A stretch of 64,000 nucleotides of DNA from Montifringilla adamsi (lineage: Eukaryota > Chordata > Aves > Passeriformes > Passeridae), in NCBI GenBank assembly GCA_017590115.1, contig JAGGNK010009114.1:22296662-22360661 (forward strand), written 5' to 3'. The translations under genes and the position numbers were made by a program. How positions within the stretch are numbered: the first letter of the stretch is position 1; each line of letters starts with the position of its first letter. This document shows, piece by piece, positions 37,601-51,371 of the stretch. The notes under the pieces were generated by a model. That model was not told the DNA's origin and searched no databases. It saw only the letters and a program-made list of their open reading frames with translations.

Positions 37601-40470
37601 TGCTGCTTCTACAAAACTCAAGTTTTGGTATTACCAGTACCAAATATTTGGTGGGTTATTCTTTTGTTGGATTTGGAGTTTGAAGTTTAGATGGCATATA
37701 AGCAAAGGGGAAGAAGAGCAAGATGAGATATTTAAATTATACTCAATTAAGTAAATTTTATCACATTTGAAAAACCTGATATGCAGCAAAATCATTCTCT
37801 TCTCTAGCAGTATGTGCTCCTTGGTTAGTGCTTATATAAAAATGCAAAAAGGGTGTTATGCAAGGGAGTGTTCCCTTGCTTGACACTCACTACGCAGCCA
37901 GCTGTTGAAACATGGAAGATTCCCAGTGCAAGCTCTAAAGTTTGGCTGCTGGTGATGAAGCATGTTTACCAACCTTCAGAAAGCATATTCTGTTGTTAGC
38001 AAAGTACAATTTGAAAGCCTGATCAAGTGAATGCATACAAGTTTTGGGGGGAGTGCATGGGCTGGGAGGTGGTGGTGTGCTAGTAACAGGCACTGAACTG
38101 AGCTGACTACTGTAAAGATCTGCTTAAACATGACTCTGCACAAGGGTGGGTTTAAAAACATTTCTTTGGACATCTTCAGATTTCATAGTATCAAAAAAGC
38201 CTCATGGCACTCTTGTGCAATATTTAATGTGACAACACTTGACTCATGTTCTAACCTCAGTGTCAATAAATGTAATTAACTATGCATTGTCAGAGCATTG
38301 AGGGGAATCTATTCTCAAAATAGAAGTGGAGGAACTAATGGAAATCACCAAAGTCTATAAAGGATGTTTAGTTCTGTCTCTTCTGTCACTTGTGGTTACC
38401 TGTGTGGGTGTGTGGTGCTTTTGAGTATCTCTCCTATGTGACTCTGTGTGTGAAATATGTGAAAGAGGGTGGCTGGTTTGGAGCATTTCAAAGTATTACT
38501 CTGAATTGTCACTGACCACATGGGATGATGTTCATCAATTTCAGTAATTAATGGGACCCTGGACCTTGGACTTCTTGAGCCATAAATGCTTAATATGTAA
38601 TTTATACCAAATACTTTCATCATCTTCCACGTAGATCTTGAGTATGTTCTTGCAATGTCTGTGGTTTTGTTTCCTGTTACCATCTGCCTCCAGAATCCTT
38701 TTACTGCCTATGAAGCAACATCTACATGGACCCATAATGTCTTATGCAAAGATAATGTTACATTTTGGCCCTGAGGACTACTGAAAGCTGTAGAAGTTAC
38801 TATAGTGGTGAATGTATATATGTAGTGAAACAAACCCTATTTGCTAAGGACCAGATCCTTATGGTTTGAATCGATACAAGTGTTTGGAAGATAAATTACA
38901 TAGAGAGCTGACCCTATGAGAAATTAATTTTTGGTGAAGTTGATATATTGATAAGAGTAATGGTAATACTGAGGAATAGTCATTCTGAACAACTTTCCTG
39001 TTATCTTAAATATTTTATATTTAAGGGACATGTTGATATAGGAAGTCCTATTCACTGTTTGTGACTTTTTCATAAACTAAAAGCATGACCTGTTTCTCGT
39101 TCAAGGTGCAAGTTGTAGCAGCTGAAGTGTATCAGGAAATAGCAATAACTTTTGACAAGCAAAGTGTTTCCTCTGTCAGTGGTTAAAGTCCTATTTGTTT
39201 ACGGCAATGCATTAGTTCTGCCTTGCCACTTGCACTTGTAGTCGTCTTTGTGTCTGTTGGCAAATCACTCACAGAGTTGATTTAGCATTATTTCATGTTC
39301 TGTGTTTTCTTTGTCTTGCCTGACCTGGTGTATTCAGCCATTCAGTTTGTGTAGCCCTTGTCTGTCAGGCTGCTCTCAGTAACTTTACATGTCCTTAACA
39401 TTCATTTCCTTTACTCTCTTAGACTTGCATTTAGATGTTTGCTTACCTCATGTCACTTAGGGCATTTTTTTTTTCTTCCCCTTTCCTCATCTTTCAATTT
39501 CTTTACCAGCCTTACTTTGTGTTTCTTACAGTGATTGCCCCACTCATCAGATTTTCAAGCTTACCTACTGTTTTCTCTACAACTTTCTTCTCCTATCTGC
39601 TATTCTGAAATTTTTTCTATTACTGCATCCATTAAATGCTGATGACATTTGCAAATTCTTCCTCATAATTAAAAGGAAGGCTTTAGCTCTGCTTTCCTAT
39701 TGATAATATTATTTATCTGTAATCTGTTGCACCTAGAATGCAGGAACACAAAATTTCTGCCTCTTTAATTTTATTCTATTGTGACTTCCCAATGAAACAA
39801 GACTCTTTCAGTCATCCAATTTTTTCCTTCATACTTCCAATTCCTGTTGGAATTTCAGTCAAATTGGTGATGAAATTTCTACAAGCTTTCTGTGAATCGG
39901 GAGCTGGCTGAGAAAGCTTCTGCCACTGCACTAAAGGAAGATAGGGAACAAGAAAAAAAGTAGAAGAGGTGGAAAAAAGAAAAATGCAGAAAACTGAATT
40001 GGTATTCATCTTTGCAGTATTTGCATTTTGTTGCAATGGTTAGAGGGCTGTAAAAGGAGGAATATCTGATGTGGGCAGCCGTAGCAGGTTACAGAGCTGC
40101 AGGAGCTCAAGAAACCCTTTTGGATAAAGTTAAAGCTCATTCATGCTTGAGCTGAACTGTTTTCAAGTGCATTCTTAGTATATCTGCAATTGTGTGCTGA
40201 CCCATAACCAAAATGCATGTAAAGGAAGCGATAGAGGTTTTGTATATCTTTTTTGGCCATTAACATTACAAATTGCATTATGTTACTTGAGACAATAACT
40301 ACAGGCAATTGATTTATGAGTTTACTTACTTGGCAATTTTCTTGATGCGTATCTATGACATGAATGAGTTTGGTAGCTCAGAGAAGTTTAATGTGCTCGA
40401 ACATGGGTTTGCATGAGACATGCTTTTGGAAGTGAATTGATAATCTGCTAATAACACTTTCATTTATTCA

Positions 40471-40498
40471 TATATATGTATATACACACACACACATA
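40471..40498. repeat. TA/CA dinucleotide microsatellite
   Basis: TATATATGTATATACACACACACACATA: a short TA block joined to a CA block. Candidate length polymorphism. Confidence 0.9.
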
Positions 40499-43400
40499 AT
40501 GGAGTACTCTAGGAGACCACAAACTGAGTTGCTCTGTAATGAAAATATTCCAGGAATGCAAGTGTTCTTGAAGTGTTGGTATTTATTCTTTAAAACCAGA
40601 TACAATCCATAGCACCATCCTCCCAGTACTGACAGACACCAACACCCTGAGCTGAAATGCCTTTGGTGTGAATGTCACGTCCTCAAAACCTATCAGGTTC
40701 TTTTGCAGATGAGCTCCTGTTCTGCTGTGGTATTTGCTCACATAGAGATTTCAAGACCTACATTGTGATTCTATGTCTATTAAAGACAGATCTCAGGCTT
40801 TATTTTCTGATTTACTTAAGGACAACTTTCTTATTCAAGTATACCTAGAGCCTTGGAGAACTAAGAGGAAGCTCATGACTACTCAAGCATTCAATATTGT
40901 AAATAATTAAATTTTCCAAGATGTTAACGTACATTTACTTTGAAACTGCATTGCAGGGGGAATAAAGGTTTGCTTTCAGCACTGAAAATGAAGCTACTTT
41001 TGCTACCAAACCTGGAATGGGAGTATTGATAATAGCTTCAACAAAGCATGCTTTGGAAAGGAGGCCTTTCTTGTAATTAGGATTATTTATTAAAAGCACT
41101 GAGGCATTAAAGAAAGTTCATTACCCAAACCATTACTGCTGTGTGGACCAGAACCAGCAGATGAAATAGCTTTTTCAAGTAGTAGCTTATCACTATCTGA
41201 TAGTGAGTGGGGCTAAAAAGAGGAAAGTTGTTGTTAATGACAGTGTATAAGCAATGAGGAGAGCTTAGGGAGTTCTGTATGCATCCTTTAGTACTGTGTT
41301 GTGCAAAACACCAGATCAGAAACCTGTGCTGCTTGCCAGGACATTTTCACATTATTTTTTATCGTGGTGGTGGGGTTGTGTGTTGTCCTGCCTCTCCCTG
41401 CCTAGCAGTAGTCTGAGGAGAAACCACAAAATCCTATTACTAATTCATTTTCCTTATGCTGCCTGTGCCGGCTGTTTTCTACACGTCACTTCTTTCTTTT
41501 TTTCCCCATTTAGCTTTGTAAGGGCTACAGCTGAAACAGAGCTAGTCCTCAGAGTTTGCCAGTACAAGTTGTTCTACAGCTGTCTAGGGATGCTGAAGGA
41601 GGGGAGGCTGTTTTCCACCTACTCAAAATAGTTCAGAAGTTGTGCCCTGTGATAAACTAAGTACTCATTCGTTTGCAGAGGAAACTTGTGTAGTTTATTG
41701 ATCCTGCAGATGATTGGAAAGCTGATGCCCTCCCAGCAGTGCAGTGGTTACAGTCAGTGACAGGATAGAATGTGGTTATGCTTGCCCTCACCTGGCTCTC
41801 CTTTGAAAATACTGTTGGGGTCATGGCCATGTCATTCAGTATTTGTTGTATTTTCTCACAAAGCTTTAAAAATCTTAACAGCATTGTGAGAATCATGTGC
41901 AGAGGTTTTGTGTGAAGGCTCATGTTATTACTGTTTTATGGCTGAACTGTGTAAACAGTGAAACTTTTGTCTGATATTTCCTCTAACCTTACTTTCAAGC
42001 CCTTTGCTATAAGGTTCTGCCTTCTGTGACTGTAGGTTTCTAACGGGGCTTCACTGCACATGTACAGAACTTCATGTATGTCCCTTTAAATATTTTACAT
42101 CTCTGTGGGACAAATTGCTGCTCCTTACAAAGAGAAATAAGAAACATTGGCAGTTTTCATTCTTTGATTTCAATTAAAAGTGCTTCTCTAATCTTTGGTG
42201 CTATCAGCTGTTGAAAAGCACCAGTGTTAAGCAACAGTGTATATGCAGGAAAGCGGTTAAAATATTTTGCTGCCCTACTGACTTCTGAATTAGATTATAA
42301 ATTAAAACTTCATCCTTTCAATAATAAAGGTCTTAAATACAGAGTGATGGAATAATCAGTAGCACTGTTGCTTCCAAACAGGTGACAGTATTGAAATTTT
42401 AATTCCATTAAATTTTGTTCTCTGGAGATGCAGCTTGTACTTTCAACCATTTGTCTAGCCACATAAGCTGGAATGTGTTCAACATGCTTGCCAAGAGCAA
42501 ATCCATTGGAAGAAATGTTATACTTTGACCCAAGTTCAAGAAATTCTGAAGCAACAAAAGATAAATATTTCTGAAGACTCATTTAATGTTCAGCTTAGCT
42601 GTTTACTTTTCTGTCCTCCCTGTGATCTGATATGCACTTGCTTAATAGCATGTGCATAAACATTTTCTATATATTTATTTCTGCTTTTCCCTATTTTAAT
42701 ATGACTCTGCTGTCTTTTCCCTTGGTGTTTGTCCTTTGCAAAAAGTTTGTGTGTAGAATCCTGTAGCAACAATTAATTTAAACCAAATTTAATGAGACTT
42801 TATATTTGTTTTGATTATCTACAATTCCCAGCAAATGGTAGAAAATTTAATAAAATTAACTCTTTTACACAGACGTACTTATATTCTTTGTTTTCTATTT
42901 TTTAAAAACTTTTTCGGTAAGGTACGGTGAGTATTTTGAGCAGGAACATGGCTGGATCTTTCCTTAGAACTTGTATTTACTTTTGGCTATCTGTCTGGGG
43001 TCCAGCACAATTGCTGAAGACCACATTTAGTGTGTTGACCATGGATTTGACAGGGGATGATAGCTGGGCATCCACATTGATGAGAGCTTTCTTGCTGACT
43101 ACAAAGAAGGTTTTGACTTTCCTCTGAGAGTTGGACAGAGCTCCTGTTGAGAGTAGCTTGTTTTTCCTCTTGGACAGACCACAAGATGTGATGTAACAGG
43201 CTGATTTGTGGTTAATAGCAGTGGGTGAGATTGGAGCCTGGAGTATCAGCTTGATGCAAGAAATGAGCTAATGGATCCAATTTCTATGTAATAAACTTAG
43301 TCATTCTTGGAGTGCCTCATAATTTGGTTGCTTTGATTATAGGCTGAGGTTAATTTTATTATTCATTAAAAATAAATAAAGCTTTCTGCATAAGCTCATA

Positions 43401-46400
43401 GCAATGCTTGCAGCTCTTGTTGCCACAGATACTCTGTGCACTAAAGAAATGGGAGAGCATTACCAGAACATGGGATTGTTGTGTAGGAGGAACCGAGGAG
43501 ATTTTGCTATGGAGATTGTCCAGGTGACCTGAAAAGGGTGAGGCCCTCCTTCTCTGCAGGTGCCATGGTTTCACCCTTCAGAGCACATGTGCCAAATGTA
43601 AAATTGAGAATGACAGCAGAGGATGCCATATATTAGCCTTTCACTGGGGGGAGTTGCAAGGAGGGGAAGAGAAAAACATAGGTACTTTATCCACACTAGA
43701 AATATGATAAAACTTAGTGGCTGTGAGTCCTATTTTTAAAATCCATTAAAATTAATGAAGTAACTTAAAGGTTTGTTTGTGCAGTGGGCTTCAGGGACTC
43801 TTGAAGCCATGAAAGCAACTATTTCTTAATCTCCTGGTCAGCATGCTGACATTCCAAAATGTTCTTTTCAGTGAGAAAATGCTATTTTGGGCATATGGTT
43901 TTAACGCAGCAGCAAGACGAAGGTTATTAATATTCCCTGTCTTTTGACTGTAAATGGCTGTAAAAATGTTCAAGGTCAGGAACATTTCTGATTTTCTGAA
44001 GTTCATTGAAGTCCTGTTCCTAGTCCAATATTCATTGTTTATTGAAAGAAGATCAGGTTGGTTTGTGATTATGTTCTTAAATGCATTGCCTGAAGTGTTT
44101 CTAATCAGTAAGCAGTGTATGTACCATAAGGATTTCAACACATAAGGATTTTTCCTTATGGATTTTTTTCTGATCCTTTTCCCCTTTATCTGTTGTGTTT
44201 TTTTCCTTTTATACTCTTTCCTCCCTGATAAGCAAACAGCATGAAAGGAAGGTGGTTTAATTTTTATAGGACTGAAATACAGCAAGTGGTGTGCTAGGTA
44301 GAAAATTTGAAACACTTCAGAATGCTCTGTGAAAGCACAAAGACCCACGTGAGGGAATTAAGGTGGGATGCCACCCAAATTGTTTCTAAGTGGGGGAATT
44401 TATTTTTGAAAGTGAAGGCAAGCTGCTTGCTCAAGATGAAAATTTACTTGTTTTTATGGCACCTTATCAGAGACTGTTTTCCCTTCCTTCAACTTTCATC
44501 CCACCACCTCCTGCCAATTTGTACTACATGCACATGCACGAAAGCAAACATGCCTCCCCAACCTAAAAAAACCCCAAACCTGGAGTATTTATACTCTTAG
44601 TCTCCCTCAGTCCATCTGTCCTGCTGCTTCTGTTTGACCCAGTGTTGTTTTGCTTTTCTCACTTCATGGGATTACATCCCAAATTGCCACTTCAGGCACA
44701 GTACATGGTGCCACATCAGCTGTAGAGGGGTGGTGAGCGAGAAGAAGCAGTGACATCTGTCAGCTAGAAGAAGAGAATGGGTTGGCAGAAACATTGCTGA
44801 AAATAAAATTGAGCAGCAGTAGGAACAGCAAAACTAAGACTCCATCATACAGTTAAGGGAAATTGTTCCATGCATTTATTTTCAATATTAAGGAATGTAA
44901 ATGATAAAATGTGCAGTTAGCAAAAGTGTGCATAAATCTGGTAAAGTTGCATGATTTTTTTCAACTACCTCTTCTTCCTGAGCCTATGAGGTGTGTAGGG
45001 AATATGTACAACTTCAACCAGCTGGAAGCCCTCATTTAGACCTGGGATTTGCAGATCTGAGTTGGTATTATGAGCTTTGCTCACATGCTTCTGCTTCTTC
45101 CAGGATGTTCTATCAGCCTTTTTATCAAACTTCTGCCTTTTATTGGACTGATCACAACTGAATGAAGAAAGTTTGTTTTAATATTAACAAAAGTGTTTTG
45201 AGGTGGCTTCACATTTATGACTTGACCTATTGAAATGAATGTTCTTTTGTTTCTGTGATCCACTCAGGCAGGATACAGCCCTTGGCACCCTAAGCAGGTG
45301 TGGATTCAGCCTTTGGTTGTCCTGCTGTCTGACCTCTGCTTTATGCATTTGACATGGTCAGTGGCTGAACAGCAGCTAAAACTGCTTCTGAACACTCAGT
45401 GTAACTGAGGCCCCCAAGTTTTGCTTAGATATGTGGATGGTTTAATGTTAATGGAGTGTATTTCCTAAATGTATCAGTTAATTAATTGCAGTGTCAGTAC
45501 TGGAGTCAAGATGTGTGTGGTACAAAGACACTTGACAATGGTATGAGCAGAAATCGTGTCTAAATGCAAGTAATCTTATCAGAAATCAGGCTTCTTTTTC
45601 TCTTCTCTGATCCTTTCTTATCTTCTACCAACAGAGCATGTGACTGTTCTTTGATTTCACTTGCCTGCATTAAGTAGGAGGCCGTAACTTATCGTTGTTA
45701 ATGCTGTGGCTTGAAAGAAGGAAAGGTAGATTGAGCCTCCAAAAGGACTGAGGGAGCCAACATCTCACAATCACAGCACAGATTGCACTGTTTCAGAGCA
45801 CAGGCTGGCCAGCTGGGGTGGGGCAGGTGCTGGGATATTCCCACAGGAATAAACAACTGCAATACCAGGAAATCCAGTAATTTGCATTCGGTTGGGGTAT
45901 AGTGCACATCTGTTTAGGCAATACAGCTGCAGCAGGAGACTGTGGTTAACATTAGCCTGGAATTCTAGTTTATGTTATGTATACTGGAAGTTTGTCTGGC
46001 TTAAACTCTTAAAATGTTTAAAATGTAGCACTCCCAGTTTGGACTCCCTACTCCTAGCAAAGAAGTTTTAGAGGATTTTAGGACGTATTGCATCAGTTTC
46101 TGCATGAAACCTGACTCCTGGCACCCCTTAGCAGAGGAGGTCTGGGACAGGGCAGGTGTTTTCACTCACCCTGTGTTTGCTGGCTGTAGCTCTGGTGTGC
46201 TGGCAGCCCACTGGCTTCACACTTGAATTGTCATCAGCTTTTAGGTTAGCATGCCCTTGGTAAGAATAGAGGCGGTTCATGTCTTGGTGTTTGTCCTTGG
46301 CTGCTCTGCAACAACTTGTTCTACAGAATCAAACAGTTGCAAACAGAAGGGCAGCTTGCCCTCTTGAGGAAACAATCTGGAAAATAGGTCAGGCACGGTG

Positions 46401-48756
46401 GCATGCGTGCATCTGAATACACACTGTTAGTGTCTGGATGGATATATGAAAGGGGAGAATGAGAGGTTGCTGTGACTGAAGGTTTAGGAGGCTGATGGAA
46501 CAAAGTAATTTAAAACCAGCTTTAAACTTTGTAACAGAACTTGGGTAGACACACCTGTTACTAAAGGCTGTTTTTTTACTCATTCCTGGTCATTACTACT
46601 GCATAGTGAAAGCAATTAGTGTGTGAAAGTTTAATTATAAACGGTGAGCAGAGGGTACCACAGAGCTGGTGCCATGGATTTCGCGCTGATGGGCCTGTCA
46701 CAGGTGCCTTTTCTTACTAAGCAGTACTATGCCTTCTTTTCAGCTTTTGCTGCTGTTAAAAGAAAAGCAGGTTTTTTGTCCAAAATTCAAGGTTGTGTCT
46801 TATCATTGGCTAGTATTTGACCATTGTTGAGTAACTCACAATTTTGGGGCCTCTCCTTTCAACCTGTGCCTGTATTTCCCAGCCCTTGGTTCTTATCTCA
46901 TATCTAAGCTGTTTGCTGTAACAAGAGGCACCTGGTACCCAGCTCTAGCTCATATTGTTATTCCTAGAATAATTTCTTAAGCATAAGAGGCCAGAATTTG
47001 GGACGTGCATATTTGGCATTGGAATACAGGCCTTTTCCTAGCAGTGGCAATACTATTTTTACTGAGCCACTTAGTACAAAAATACTTTTAGACTGGTTAC
47101 TAGTCATGATGTGTAAGGTTGCTTAGGTTTGAGTTTATAACAAACTAACAATTAAACACCACTCAAGCTGCTCTTTTTATGGGTGCAAGAGCTTCTGTTT
47201 TGGCTACAGAAAATTAAGGTTTTAGAATTGTGTAACTACTGATGAATGGTGCATTCAACTGATGAAGACTTTAATCCTGAGTATCCTGATTTAATTCTGA
47301 GTGTCCTGAGAATAGTAGTGTTCCAAGCTTACCCTAAGTACCATTTCTAATATAGGTACAGATTGGACAGAGAATATCAAGCTGTGTATATGTATATACT
47401 TATAAAGAGATTTAGCTTAATCTCTTGTAGATGATTAATTCTCCTGCTTAAAAAGTGAAGAGGAATATGTGGCTATGTGTCACCAAAATCTGTTCACATG
47501 AAGATGAACTGTTTGTACTGTATTTTAAGCATAAAAAAAAAAAGGTAAAATCTTAAAATGCTGAGAAATGTATGGTTTGATATATAGATCACTTTAATTA
47601 GGGTGCTTATCTGAGATGCTTCTTGATAGTGTGAGGCCTCTTTTGTACCGATGACATCAGCATGGTAATGTTATCCTCTCTAACTAGTGAATTGACCAGC
47701 TGGTGGACAGGATTTATTAAATACAGTGCAGAAAAAATGTGTTTCTGATGAAGCTATATAATAGTACTTTTAGTATCTTGAAATTCTTATGCCTGGTTAA
47801 ATGGGTGTAAGGATATCCCTTTTTCAATGAAATATGTGAATAATTTTTGTTCATGGTAAGGACAATTGAGTTGTAAATTGTGGTATGTTTTTCACAGAAA
47901 CTGTAACTAGTCTGTTTAAAAACAACCCCAAACACCTGCCTACCACCCACAGAATCTTCTTTTGGTTGTGATGGGATTTTGGCTGGTTAGAGTTGAATTT
48001 GAGAAAGAACGTGACAAAGATTCTGTTTATTAGAGGTGTTCTTGCCTCACGTATCCTTTCACTTTCATCTTGTTTTTCACACTTGGTGTTTAGTTTTCGT
48101 ACATTAACTGCTCTAAGTCAGGAGGAATTATCTTCCAAACAGTTTCACAAACAAACTCACTACTAAAGCATCCAGTTTCCAGAGGGTGTTGGAATTATTT
48201 TGAGAGATGTCTTAGAGTGGGACCACATCTTTCCAAAGCTTAAAGAAGGGGTGGGAAGTGGGTAAAAAGAAGCACCTGTCATTCTTTAGAAGCAGAAACA
48301 AATATGGGTGTCCATATCCTTGTTAGATATATGCATTTCGAGACTAGACTAGGAAAAAGCCTTAGTAATTATCAGGATTACCTCCATTGGAACCTCTTAT
48401 ATCCTTTATAAGATGTGCAGAAGAATAAGGGAAATACACTACCCCCTGGAGTTTTGGGATGTCTTACTTGGTATCGGCAGAGCGATAACTTGTCAGTCAA
48501 AATCCATCAGTGATTATGGTAGACAAATGTGTGTTTATTGCTTCAGCTCTTGCTCAGTTCAGTTATTAATTTCCTGTCAAAACAGAAATACATGGAGACA
48601 CTTCTGTGCTGCTGTCTTCATGCATTCCATGTCACCCCTTGGTATCTTCAGTCCGATGTCCACTTAGGTACCAAATAATGACTCATTATAGGTGTGTGCT
48701 AATCAGTAACTGGGGAATAGTTGGGTTGCAGTCCTTCACAGCTGTCAGATCTGGGA

Positions 48757-48807
48757 TTAAATATATACCAAAGTCATATAAATATTTATTAAATATATAC
48801 CAAAGTC
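48757..48807. repeat. 32-bp local direct duplication
   Basis: The 19-mer TTAAATATATACCAAAGTC occurs at 48757-48775 and again at 48789-48807, offset by 32 bp, with AT-rich sequence between. A small tandem duplication. Confidence 0.8.
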
Positions 48808-51221
48808 TGTGCAGCTGCCCATGGGAGCGCCAAGATTCTGCTGTGCACTTTATAAACCTCCATGGCCACCAGCAGGGCTGTAAAGTTAATTCGTTAAGTA
48901 CATGTTGTTGGGAGCTCATCAAGTTGCTGGCCACTGAAATTGCTTCAGGAAAAATAAGGCTTGTTGGTGATATTTGGGTTTGGGGTTTTCTGGTGGTTTG
49001 TTGAAACAATGGGGGCCATTGTTCCATCTGTCATTGAATTTTAGTTCTTTCTTATGGCAAAAGTTTAATATTTGCTGTCTACCTTCTTACAGGTTTTAAG
49101 TGGATTTAAGGTTTATTTTTCTGCTGATAAATAGAACAGAAAAGTCAACACCTCTTTAAGGAGATAATTCTCATAGTTCAGTGTCATTGCACTATTTCTT
49201 ATACCATCTTTCTTTCTGTTCTAGAACTTTAAAAAGAAGGCTGTGAAATGCTTGCATTTTTAATTGCTGTTTTTAATGTTAATTATGTTCAGAGGTGTTT
49301 TGTTCCATTATCAACTAGTCATAAACAATCATTAGCACTTGTCTGTTAAAATATGGTGGTGATAGATTTACTTTCTTATTCAGTGTTTTCTTCTTGACAA
49401 ACAAGTGATAATTGAGGAAGAAATATTGACTATTTAACCACAGATCTTATTGCTGCAGAGGATGTTGTCAGTGCTTACTTGAAATTAAGTCACTGAGGGA
49501 ATTTATCTGGAATATTTTAGATTTTTTTTTAAAGTCATGCTTTGTTTTACACTATGGAATTTTCTATATTTTATTGCACCCAATATTGCAAAAGAATAAT
49601 GAAACTTTCAGCTTTTAATGAAGTAACAATATTCTATTATACAGTCAGACCAAAAATATCTCAAGACTATAGTTAAACAAACAGAATGAAGTAAAATTTC
49701 TCCCTGCCATTTCTTGGAAAATTAACTGAAATTTATGTAGAGCAGCATTGAACAGAGTCCTTAATTTTCTCTGTTGAGACTGTTCATTTTCTTTCCTGAG
49801 ATATTTTCAGTGTGAAAAAAGCCAGCTTGGGGGCTTTATGATGTTTTTCACTGTACTTGCAATTAATGTCTCTGCCCCATTCCTCCTAAAGAAAAGATGG
49901 CTGCAGATTGTTCTTTTAGCAGTGTGGGGGCATGGGACAGTGTCTGCCTTGCCTGTTTTTAGTTTAAGTAATGTGCCTTCACTTCCACAATCAATTTAAT
50001 CCGTGATGTGCAATGTGCACACTCAAGTCATATTGAAGATAAGTGCTCCAAAGGTATTCCTGTCTCTCTGCACAACTCCTGGTTCAGCTGGAAGCAGAAG
50101 ATCTACAGGGAATTTTAACAAGCAGGGAGCACTGCTAGCAGGGATCTGAGTAATTATCCTATTAAAACAGAGCAACATCTGCATTATCTGTGCAAGCACA
50201 GAATGGAAGGGAACATTATGTTCTCTAATCCAGTCTGGAAGCATTATGAAGTTAAAAGGATAACATTTTACCAAATCTGTGTTCTAACATGATAGGTTAC
50301 ACTTAATTACCTTTTAATTACCCCTCTTCTAGTTGGACTTCAGGCTAAGGACCCTGCCTCTAACTCTCATCACAGACCATTTCTTGCCTTTGGATTCTTC
50401 ATGCCAAGTTTTATAACTGAGTTTACCTTGAAAAGTTGGTCCTACTGTATCTTGAAGGCCTTTATTGCAATTTCTTTTCCCTTGTGTATGAAAAGCTCTG
50501 AGAATATTAGTTTATATATCAAAGACGTGTTGCTGCATTCAGAAGTTTGTGTTTTTGATTTAGTTGCAAAGAGCAACCTCGTTGGAGTATGTTTTATGGC
50601 TGAGGAGTAACTGCACAGCAGAGGCCACACAGGAGCAGAACATTATTCCAGCCTCCCAACTGCTTGCAGTGGAAGCCAGGAGAATGTGTTGGCTTAAATA
50701 ATGTAGATTTCTTCTTTCCTCTTTACCCCTGAGGGAGTCTGATTTCCTGATCACCTATCTAGCCATATGCTGTAGCTCCTGCCAGGAACTCCGAGCTGTC
50801 TCACTGCCAGCTAAAATTACTTGTTTTCTGAGAACTGAATTACATTGAGAATTGTCTTAAATTGCTGCACTGGCAACATTGTGAAGTTTTGCGTACACAC
50901 ACACAAATAAATATGTTACAGCAGCCTTACTTTGAAATACAGCTTAGAAACCACTTCAGGCAGGGAATTTGATCCAGATGCTGTGAGGTGTTCTCCACCT
51001 GCTCGGGCACATCACTCCTGCTTTGTTGTCCTTCCAGTGCTTTCCTCAGCCTCTCTTTGCTCTGGCTGCCACAGTACAATGATGAGACACGCAGATTAAC
51101 CATTTACAAAGCAAGTATCTTGTCTGCTCCTGGTTTGTACCAGTTAGAGGGAAGAACTAGAGTGGGTAGTAAAAACTTCAGGTGTGCTAACTGTGCTTTT
51201 TTTCTTTTCTCTTGCAACAGG

Positions 51222-51266
51222 ATGGAACTGAAATACGGATATGTGTTGACAAAGGAGTTGGAATAA
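51222..51266 (+). promoter_or_regulatory. Upstream ORF 1 in MGAT5 leader
   Basis: ATG at the second base of the exon, 14 codons, TAA stop at 51264-51266. It is in the same frame as the MGAT5 start but closed well before it. Its -3 context depends on the upstream exon and is unknown. Confidence 0.5.
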
Positions 51267-51304
51267 GACTGAGTCCTGCTCTGTGATATTTATATACCTG
51301 CACC

Positions 51305-51334
51305 ATGAACTTGCTGTTTGGCTTCATGCTTTAG
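51305..51334 (+). promoter_or_regulatory. Upstream ORF 3 in MGAT5 leader, strong start context
   Basis: ATG preceded by CACC (A at -3), nine codons (MNLLFGFML) and TAG, ending 37 nt before the main ATG and in a different frame. Such a short gap normally allows little reinitiation, so leaky scanning would be needed to reach the main start. Confidence 0.55.
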
Positions 51335-51371
51335 GAACCTTTGTAGTAACTGTGTGAAGCTGTTGGGAATC

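Larger units (their letters stand above)
33686..51220. other. Inferred intron 1, distal part; no exon seen
   Basis: About 17.5 kb of AT-rich DNA without a supportable exon. It contains a T12 run and C11 run (34601-34628), a pyrimidine-rich CT segment near 35520-35660, a TA/CA microsatellite (40471-40498), a 32-bp direct duplication near 48757-48807 and several candidate conserved AT-rich blocks. Longer open frames (185 codons minus strand at 43791-44348; 132 codons plus strand at 48606-49004) have no recognisable domain and no homologue I know. Confidence 0.5.
51221..51371 (+). other. MGAT5: MGAT5 5' untranslated part of the first coding exon
   Basis: The exon begins after a strong acceptor: a pyrimidine tract (CTTTTTTTCTTTTCTCTTGCAACAG, ending at 51220). 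The 151 nt before the main start contain three short upstream ORFs: 51222-51266 (14 codons plus stop, in frame with the main ORF but stopped), 51241-51249 (ATG TGT TGA), and 51305-51334 (9 codons plus stop, with CACC before its ATG). They could reduce initiation at the main ATG. The acceptor is chosen by its sequence; the 5' leader upstream of it would come from the exon in the CpG island (inference). Confidence 0.7.

Noticed and set aside
43791..44348. 185-codon minus-strand frame, the longest in the window
   Set aside because: No recognisable domain; Lys/Asn/Ile-rich as expected from AT-rich DNA. Neither a signal for translation nor a paralogue is evident.
50190..50240. CACAGAATGGAAGGGAAC string as a further antisense CR1 tail
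   Set aside because: Only about 20 bp resemble CR1 and the flanks do not continue the consensus.
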